Shown piece by piece: positions 43,685 to 49,984 of a stretch of DNA of 49,984 nucleotides. How positions within the stretch are numbered: position 1 is the stretch's first letter; each line of letters starts with the position of its first letter. The DNA is from Chitinophagaceae bacterium (GTDB lineage: Bacteria > Bacteroidota > Bacteroidia > Chitinophagales > Chitinophagaceae), in assembly GCA_947442625.1 (NCBI GenBank), contig CANEWJ010000002.1, forward strand, positions 1 to 49,984, written 5' to 3'. The notes beneath the pieces were generated by a model. It did not search any database. It was not told where the DNA came from and saw only the letters and a list, made by a program, of their open reading frames with translations. The position numbers were made by a program, and so were the translations under genes.

Positions 43685-45352
43685 TTATTGCTTGTCCCAC
43701 CAAACCCTGCCGAATGGAAGGAGTTGGTCTCCAAATTCAGTATCTTTCTTCATGTCATCAATGGCAGCTTGCTTGTTGACAAAGTTAAGATCTGCAGGAG
43801 AAGGATTACCGACTACAGCCCTTCTTGCAATGGCGAATATTGTTCCATTGATCATGATATCACTGTTGGCAAGAGCAGTAGTCCTGTTCGGCATACCTGT
43901 TCTTTTCCAAAGTGCCCATGCTTCGTTGGGTTGCTTGTAGAAGTTGATGAAAGATTGAATAGCAATTTGCTCAAGCGCTTTGGTAGCATCAAACCTCACA
44001 ACAGGGTTGGCCAAATATGCAGTAATCTGTGCATCAGTCACAGGCATATATTCTTCAACTGCAGCGGCACCAGCCCTTGTGTTAAAGAACTGAATGGAAG
44101 CCCTAACACCTTCGTTGTAGAGGGTTGAGGTTGTTTCAGATGTAATTCCCCTTGCGGCAAGTTCAGCCCTCATGAAGAGCTGGTCTGCATAAGTGATCAC
44201 AGGGAAATATGCCTGACCGGTTCCACCACCAAAAGTTGGTTGGAACATACGCTGTTGGATGTATGAGATGGTATCCAGCACCAAGCTCGCATTTACCCTT
44301 CTGCCAGTGAACCATTGAGCAATTGCTGGAGTGCTTACCCTGTCTGGGCTTGTAGGAGCTCCAACAAACCTGCGTGCGGGTTCCATTGTACCAGCGTTCA
44401 ATATACGGGCTGTAATGGCAGTAGTAATATTAGCCTGGCTATAGTTGTTCCTGCGGTAAAACAGTCGAAGACGAGGATCTGTGGTAGTCCACATGAAGTT
44501 TACAGTAGGTTCTGGCGCCCTGAATCCATCTGGGTTCCAGTTTCCACCTGCAGTAAAACTTTGGTGTGCAAGGTAAACCCAGCTGTCGTCATTTGATGAC
44601 ATCAGGTTTGAGGCATCAGCCACACACTCTTTTAAAATAGCGGTTGCTTTTGCGTTATCCCTCTTCAACATACGCATTGCGATGCGCATACGCAGTGCGT
44701 TGGCAGCCTTGGCCCAACGGGTATTGTTACCAGCGTAGTACTGATCGTAATTTCCAAGGGTGATTTGGTTGTTGGCACCCGCTTTCAGCGTAGTGGAAAG
44801 GGTTTTCAACCTTGCTTCCCAAGCATTGAAAAGGGTTTGCTGGCTTTCCCACTTCGGAGTGAAAGTACCACCATACCTTGAATCAAATGCTTCTGTATAA
44901 GCAAGTGACCCATTGATATCCGACACGTAGAAAGCATAATAAATCTTCATTACTTCGGCCATGGCCAATAGCATTTGACGGGAAGCTTTATCTGCATCTG
45001 ACATTTTTTCGGTAAGCTTAGCAACATCAGTTGTAACACTACCTATACCAGGGAAAAAGATTGAATATCGGGCATTGAAATTACCAAACTCTGTGAAAGT
45101 GGTCGCATTGTTTCCACCTTGTGCAGTACTCATTTGCATCCAATGCATGATCCTGCGGTAGTTGTCATAGAACTGCTCGAAATCAGAACTATGGGCGAGT
45201 CTTCCTGCGTTGAAGAATTGTTCTTCTGGCTTGACTGAATAAAGCACATCTGGGTTGGTATTGAGTGCAACAAAATCTTGTTTCTGACAACCAACGAAAA
45301 TCAGTGCACTCAGTGCCAATGCTGTCGAAAATATTTTATTTTTTATCTGCAT
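43685..45352 (-). CDS. SusD/RagB family outer-membrane lipoprotein
   Basis: A 555-residue surface lipoprotein of the SusD-like type that binds nutrients and forms a lid on the SusC transporter. Lipobox ALIFVGC with Cys22 in the first residues. The rest is the alpha-helical TPR-like SusD fold, recognisable by the N-terminal region DFVALNTNPD (about 26-35), AWEARLKTL and the aromatic C-terminal end (FGRVWWDKQ). It is closer to the SusD-like_2 group than to classic starch SusD. It is coupled to SusC 45 bases upstream and is followed by a strong terminator. No glycoside hydrolase or sigma/anti-sigma pair lies nearby, so the ligand may not be a glycan. Confidence 0.94.
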   Translation of the reverse strand: MQIKNKIFSTALALSALIFVGCQKQDFVALNTNPDVLYSVKPEEQFFNAGRLAHSSDFEQFYDNYRRIMHWMQMSTAQGGNNATTFTEFGNFNARYSIFFPGIGSVTTDVAKLTEKMSDADKASRQMLLAMAEVMKIYYAFYVSDINGSLAYTEAFDSRYGGTFTPKWESQQTLFNAWEARLKTLSTTLKAGANNQITLGNYDQYYAGNNTRWAKAANALRMRIAMRMLKRDNAKATAILKECVADASNLMSSNDDSWVYLAHQSFTAGGNWNPDGFRAPEPTVNFMWTTTDPRLRLFYRRNNYSQANITTAITARILNAGTMEPARRFVGAPTSPDRVSTPAIAQWFTGRRVNASLVLDTISYIQQRMFQPTFGGGTGQAYFPVITYADQLFMRAELAARGITSETTSTLYNEGVRASIQFFNTRAGAAAVEEYMPVTDAQITAYLANPVVRFDATKALEQIAIQSFINFYKQPNEAWALWKRTGMPNRTTALANSDIMINGTIFAIARRAVVGNPSPADLNFVNKQAAIDDMKKDTEFGDQLLPFGRVWWDKQ

Positions 45353-45397
45353 TGTAATAAACTTTTCATGTAATTAATTAAGATGAATTTCAGTTGT

Positions 45398-48300
45398 TTA
45401 GAAACCGGCATTCAATGAGACCGCAAATTGTCTTACCCATGGCATACCACCATACTCAGCAAATGCACCTGCCCTGCTGGAGAATACACTCTCAGGATTG
45501 ATGTGATCTGGTGTAGTATTATAGAGGTAGAAAAGGTTACGACCTGTCACATTGAGGCGTAAACGCTGCATGGCAATTTTGTTGGCCATTGCTTTTGGCA
45601 GCTCGTATCCAACAGAAACTTCACGTACTGCAACCCATGAATTCTCGAAAATAGAGTACTCACGAATACCAGTTCCCCAGCTTGCGATACCATTGTAATA
45701 CGTCCATGCTGGAACAGGTTGCCTGAGGCCCAATTTCAATGCTTCAGCATAAGACATGCCTTCTACATTGCGACCATTGATCACAACACCTTTTCCGAAT
45801 ACGCCGTCTGGAACAATACCATCCTGGCGCTTTACACCCGTTGCATCTGTCCACTCAACACCACCAGTTTCTTTGGTACGACCGAACAAAGTACTTTCGA
45901 AACTACCATACTGTGAACCGTATTGGTGGGTAGCTGAAGCCATCTTGCCACCGATTTTAGAATCAAGCTGAGCAAAAAAGGTGAAGTTCTTGTAGCGGAT
46001 TTCATGCAAATTGCTTGCAAGGAAGCTTTCCATCATGCTTCCAACTTCTTTGAAACCTTGTCCATAAGAACCACTGCGGATGAACAAACCATCGCCATTC
46101 AATACACGCTGGCCTTTTTCATTGGTCGCATAGGCATAGTTGGTGATGATGGTACCGTAGTCTTTGCCTGCACGGGCAACCGATTGAACGTCTGCACCAA
46201 AAGCATAATCCAATTCAACTTGTGTAACACCAGGATACAGTTCAACCACTTTGTTGCGGTTGCGGGTGAAGTTAACAGTTGTGGTATACTCAAAGTTTTT
46301 CTTGCGAACGATGGTAGCAGAAACAACCGCCTCGATACCTTGGTTCTGGATGTTACCAGCATTGATCTGACGACTAGGTGTTCCGCTTTCTGCAGGAGCA
46401 CTCAGGTTCAGGATCTGGTTGAAGGTATTCTTCTTGTAGTAGGCTACATCAACACGAATCCTGCTATCTAACATCCTTGCTTCCAATCCAAATTCAAACT
46501 CACGGGCGCGCATTGGCTTAAGGTTGAGGTTACCCAAGCCATATCCACCCCAACCATACTGAGGCAAAGGTGTTCCATTGGGCAACAAAGGATTACCAAG
46601 CAAACCATAGTTACCACTTGTGGTGGAAAAAATACCTGTACCAGCACCTGTATAACCCAAGCTACCGCGAAGTTTACCAAAGTTCAGCCAGGCCAATTTG
46701 TTTGAGTTTTGAAGCAGTTCAGTGAACACCCATGATGCACCAACTGAAGGATACATATAAGAGAAATCTCCAGTTCCATCAGGGTAAGTCAAGGTACTGT
46801 TCCAGTCATTGCGAAGACTTGCATTCACAGTGATCATGTCTTTCCATGTTGCATCACCATAAGCATACATCGCATCAAGCCTGCTTTGAGGAAATATACC
46901 TGCACTTGTCGTAGCAGCATTCAATGAATTGGCGATAGAGAAAATCCTTGGAATGCGGAGTCCACCACTTGTAGAAGAAGATTGCTGACGACCACCAAGA
47001 CCACGCTGGGTTTCACCACCGATGGTTACATTGTAATCGATATTTTCTCCTGCTTTGCGGCTTGCAGTCAACAAGGCCTGGATACGTGCGTTCTTTGAAT
47101 TGCTTTGGAACAAAGAATATCCACCAGCAGAGTTAGGCCCGATGCCGAAACCGACACCATCGCCAGGGCTCTTGTTTTCACGCTCAACATTCAGTGTATT
47201 GATATTGCTGCGCACCAATGCAGTCAACCATGGCGTGATTTTTGCATTCAAATCAAGGTTGGCAAGGATCTGGTCTTCTTTCTGGTTGATCCTGACCTGA
47301 TACAATTGCCACAAAGGTCCGATGTTGGCACCCCTCAAATAAGGAGCTACCACATTGGATCCACCATTGGGGCTAAGATAATTGTTCAACACATAATCCA
47401 AAGGCAGGTTCCTTGAGTTAGAGAAGGCAAACCTGAACAAGGGATTAGAGTTTCCTCCTTGTAGCAAAGGATTGATACTATTAGAAGTGGCGTATGCCAT
47501 GGATGCATCCATGGATACATATTTCCCGATTTTTTGGGTAGCACGCAAATTGAAGTTGTTGCGCGCGAAGTCATTTGTTGGCTGGATAGACTTGTTGTTT
47601 GTATTGGTATATGAGAACCTGAATGTGGTCTTGTCGGTTCCACCTTCAACAGCAACGTTGGTATTGTTAATGCTACCATTGCGGAACAATGACATAAGAT
47701 CATTGGCTACATAGGGACGCTTAACTCCATCAGCATCAGTAATCATGCGTCCGTCCATGCGGGGACCAAAGCTATAATAAGGAGAGAAGCTATTGTTTAG
47801 AATCGCATCAGAGCCATCAGGAGCCTTGTCAAAATAGGGGTTGATACCACCACCAAACTCATTTTGCATGGCTGGGATTCTCCACACCTGCTCAATGGTA
47901 TTGGTTTGGGCAACACTTACACCAATACCTGGACGCTCACGTCCTTTCTTGGTGGTGATCAACAAAACGCCATTAAGCGCCTGTGAACCATAGAGTGCAC
48001 TGGCAGCAGAACCTTTCAGTACGGTTACGCTTTCGTAATCATCCGGATTCAAATTCTTCATTTGGTTTCCGAAGTCACGGGCATCACCCCAGCTGTCAGC
48101 TCCAGAAGTTCCAGGCTGAATCAATACCCCATCAATTACAATCAATGGCATGGTATTGCCACTCAATGAGGCATTACCGCGGATCCTGATCCTTGAGCTT
48201 GAAGAAGGTCCACCAGCACCTTGGTTAACCATTACACCAGCCACTTTACCTTGAAGGGAGTTGACGATGTTGACTTGGCCTGCACGGGCAACGTCCCCAC

Positions 48301-48685
48301 CCTTTACTTCTTGGATGGCATAAGACAGTTTGCGGGTAGATTTTTTATCACCAAATCCTGTGACAACTACTTCATTCAACAAATTGCTGTTCGCTTTCAT
48401 GGAAACAGTCATTGAAGCGGAAGCCAGAAGTTCAACTTTGTTCAATCCGACACCGGAAAAAACAAGGGTAGGGTTGGCAACAGTTGTACTGATAACAAAA
48501 GACCCAGTAGCATCTGTCAATGAAAATGTCTGGGATCCTTTGACTTGCACAGTTACACCTTGGACAGGCGCGCTGGCTTCATCAAGAACAGTTCCAGTGA
48601 ATGTTTTTTTCTGCTGAGCCATCGAAACGGCCGTAATTGCAGAAAAGAACAGGAACATCAAAAGTCTGATCGCTGTTTTCTTCAT
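45398..48685 (-). CDS. SusC/RagA family TonB-dependent outer-membrane transporter
   Basis: A 1095-residue TonB-dependent transporter (signal peptide ending SMAQ). Residues about 28-105 form the carboxypeptidase-D regulatory-like domain (FTGTVLDEASAPVQGVTVQV). The TonB box region and plug domain follow (about 110-240, with NEVVVTGFGDKK, GVMVNQGAGGPSSSSRIRIRG and VLKGSAASALYGSQALNG), and the rest is the 22-strand barrel. It ends in a beta-signal with terminal Phe (FAVSLNAGF). Together with the SusD lipoprotein it imports a large or scarce nutrient using TonB energy. It is the first gene of the pair; the 375-base upstream region contains its control signals. Confidence 0.97.
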   Translation of the reverse strand: MKKTAIRLLMFLFFSAITAVSMAQQKKTFTGTVLDEASAPVQGVTVQVKGSQTFSLTDATGSFVISTTVANPTLVFSGVGLNKVELLASASMTVSMKANSNLLNEVVVTGFGDKKSTRKLSYAIQEVKGGDVARAGQVNIVNSLQGKVAGVMVNQGAGGPSSSSRIRIRGNASLSGNTMPLIVIDGVLIQPGTSGADSWGDARDFGNQMKNLNPDDYESVTVLKGSAASALYGSQALNGVLLITTKKGRERPGIGVSVAQTNTIEQVWRIPAMQNEFGGGINPYFDKAPDGSDAILNNSFSPYYSFGPRMDGRMITDADGVKRPYVANDLMSLFRNGSINNTNVAVEGGTDKTTFRFSYTNTNNKSIQPTNDFARNNFNLRATQKIGKYVSMDASMAYATSNSINPLLQGGNSNPLFRFAFSNSRNLPLDYVLNNYLSPNGGSNVVAPYLRGANIGPLWQLYQVRINQKEDQILANLDLNAKITPWLTALVRSNINTLNVERENKSPGDGVGFGIGPNSAGGYSLFQSNSKNARIQALLTASRKAGENIDYNVTIGGETQRGLGGRQQSSSTSGGLRIPRIFSIANSLNAATTSAGIFPQSRLDAMYAYGDATWKDMITVNASLRNDWNSTLTYPDGTGDFSYMYPSVGASWVFTELLQNSNKLAWLNFGKLRGSLGYTGAGTGIFSTTSGNYGLLGNPLLPNGTPLPQYGWGGYGLGNLNLKPMRAREFEFGLEARMLDSRIRVDVAYYKKNTFNQILNLSAPAESGTPSRQINAGNIQNQGIEAVVSATIVRKKNFEYTTTVNFTRNRNKVVELYPGVTQVELDYAFGADVQSVARAGKDYGTIITNYAYATNEKGQRVLNGDGLFIRSGSYGQGFKEVGSMMESFLASNLHEIRYKNFTFFAQLDSKIGGKMASATHQYGSQYGSFESTLFGRTKETGGVEWTDATGVKRQDGIVPDGVFGKGVVINGRNVEGMSYAEALKLGLRQPVPAWTYYNGIASWGTGIREYSIFENSWVAVREVSVGYELPKAMANKIAMQRLRLNVTGRNLFYLYNTTPDHINPESVFSSRAGAFAEYGGMPWVRQFAVSLNAGF

Positions 48686-49060
48686 TTGATTTCAATTTTA
48701 ATTATAGGTGTTAAATATCTATATGCCTTGTGATCAACAAAGACCATATAAATGAGTTTGTTTCGTTTCTGTGGAGTTGTTTTGCAAATACATTGAACAA
48801 TAAATAACAATTTATTAACGGGATGCATATTAAGTCAGATTCATAGAATTTCCAAATCTTGGAAACAAATTTGAACTGGCTTTTTAAAATATTATTCTCC
48901 CGCAATAAACAGCATGCCATTGCTGTGATGAAGATTGTGACTATTTTTTGAGACGCTTTGTAGGCTTTGCTTTCCGATTGTTAGATATCACAATGGCCAA
49001 TGGGTCAATTCAATAAAATAAATTTATGAAACCATGGCAAATGTTTAATAAATTCCAATG
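48686..49060. promoter_or_regulatory. SusC upstream region with inverted repeat
   Basis: A 375-base AT-rich non-coding stretch between susC and the purF stop. No perfect TAnnTTTG box is visible on the minus strand. A perfect 7-base inverted repeat TTTCCAA-atc-TTGGAAA is at 48849-48865, about 165 bases before the SusC start, followed by an ACAAATTTG palindrome. These may be operator-like. I see no small gene. Confidence 0.4.
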
Positions 49061-49984
49061 CTAATACCCCCTCACATCCTTGCCTTCCATAAAGTTGATA
49101 AAGGCCATGTTCACCACGCGGTTTCCACCGGGGGTTGGGTAATTGCCGGTAAAGTACCAATCACCCAGGTTGCCAGGACAGGCATCGTGCAGGTCTTCAA
49201 TGGTTTGATAGATTACCTCAACAGGCACTGCTACTTCCGGTGCGGTGATGAGCTCAGCAATTTTGGCAGATATTTCTTGCGGTGTAAATGAACCATATAC
49301 CTGTTTGACAACATTTTCAGTATGCAACTGCCCTTTATCGCGAAGGTCTTTGCACTTGTTGTAGAGTTCATCCAGCAGGCCAAATTGGCCCCTGTCTTTC
49401 AACAAAGATAGTGCTGCCTTGAAGGCAATGAAATCTCCCAGTTTGCTCATATCGATGCCATAGCAATCCGGATAGCGGATCTGGGGAGCAGAAGAAAGCA
49501 CTATTATTTTTACGGGTTTCAGCCTGGACAGCATCCTTACAATGCTTTCCTTGAGTGTTGTACCGCGTACGATAGAATCATCAATGACAACCAGGGTATC
49601 AACATTGGCTTGCACCGTTCCATAGGTAACATCATACACGTGTTGCACCATTTCAGAACGGTTGGCATCCTCAGTGATGAAGGTGCGCATTTTCACATCC
49701 TTGATGGCCACTTTTTCAACACGGATTTTCCGGTTGATCATCTCAGACAATTTCTCCTCATCGAAATCCTTGTCCCAGGCCATGATGCGCTGGACCTTGA
49801 TCTGGTTGAGGAAATCTTCCATGCCCTTCAGCAACCCATAGAATGCCACTTCAGCCGTATTGGGAATAAAAGAAAAGATGGTATGCTTGAGGTCATTGTT
49901 GATGGCCTTCAGCACATTGCTGCTGAGCCTATAGCCCAACCCAATCCTTTCCCTGTATATCTTTTCGTCTCCGCCCCGTGAAAA
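49061..49984 (-). CDS. purF: Amidophosphoribosyltransferase (PurF), C-terminal part (5' end outside window)
   Basis: The last 307 residues of an amidophosphoribosyltransferase, the first committed step of purine synthesis (PRPP + glutamine to phosphoribosylamine). The frame is open to the window edge, so the N-terminal glutaminase domain is beyond it. The PRPP-binding motif is VVIDDSIVRGTTL, and the neighbouring APQIRYPDCYGIDM is typical of the family. The C-terminal extension (about the last 130 residues, with CPGNLGDWYFTGNYP) is as seen in the longer Bacteroidota form. The gene is transcribed toward susC, with no clear terminator in between. Confidence 0.92.
   Translation of the reverse strand, partial: FSRGGDEKIYRERIGLGYRLSSNVLKAINNDLKHTIFSFIPNTAEVAFYGLLKGMEDFLNQIKVQRIMAWDKDFDEEKLSEMINRKIRVEKVAIKDVKMRTFITEDANRSEMVQHVYDVTYGTVQANVDTLVVIDDSIVRGTTLKESIVRMLSRLKPVKIIVLSSAPQIRYPDCYGIDMSKLGDFIAFKAALSLLKDRGQFGLLDELYNKCKDLRDKGQLHTENVVKQVYGSFTPQEISAKIAELITAPEVAVPVEVIYQTIEDLHDACPGNLGDWYFTGNYPTPGGNRVVNMAFINFMEGKDVRGY

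Noticed and set aside
36974-48685. Classical polysaccharide utilisation locus
   Set aside because: SusC and SusD are present, but there is no glycoside hydrolase, lyase, sulfatase, sigma/anti-sigma or hybrid two-component gene nearby.

Overview
The window looks like an ordinary chromosomal segment of a Bacteroidota bacterium, most likely a Chitinophagaceae-type member. Evidence: a SusC/SusD pair, a fused gamma-alpha 2-oxoacid:ferredoxin oxidoreductase, GH3-family protein beside lptB, a tandem rhomboid pair, short adenylate kinase, promoters of the TTG-N(17-23)-TAnnTTTG type, and few Shine-Dalgarno sequences. There is no rRNA, complete tRNA, prophage, IS element or CRISPR array. The genus cannot be fixed from this sequence alone.

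Layout. 1-8.0 kb: end of an RND efflux pump, an AIM24 protein, a Bax-inhibitor-like membrane protein, korA without its usual korB partner, a Gfo/Idh/MocA oxidoreductase with a NupG-like permease, and endonuclease III. 8.1-18 kb: small unknown gene, FtsB-like protein divergent from the GTPase obg, a membrane patatin, cysS, and a minus-strand cluster rlmD - rhomboid - rhomboid-like pseudoprotease - membrane EEP nuclease/phosphatase. 18-25.6 kb: envelope folding (TlpA-like protein plus SurA/PpiC isomerase), metF, lptB, GH3 and fabG. 25.7-30.5 kb: a carbonic anhydrase/SulP bicarbonate module, adk, msrB and YceI. 30.7-36.8 kb: a 1052-residue BNR/VPS10-like secreted protein, a MurG-like glycosyltransferase and an amidohydrolase; the last two both lack a standard start codon where one is expected, and the amidohydrolase looks chimeric.

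36.97-48.7 kb is the accessory highlight. A SusC/SusD uptake pair is followed, after a strong terminator and a new promoter, by a tightly overlapping four-gene unit: redoxin, cytochrome c fused to a PHM-like copper monooxygenase with all six copper ligands, a giant FG-GAP/UnbV protein, and a vanadium haloperoxidase/PAP2 enzyme with a complete vanadate site. I infer a periplasmic or cell-surface oxidative module. The window ends in the C-terminal part of purF.

The most unexpected signal is not a gene. Nine arrays of a degenerate telomere-like octamer (GTKTARRG / CYYTAMAC) sit exactly at gene ends in six intergenic regions. On the sense strand they are G-rich when they follow a stop codon and C-rich when they precede a start codon. 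Three pairs are inverted brackets around about 50-150 bp, two of them enclosing a terminator hairpin.
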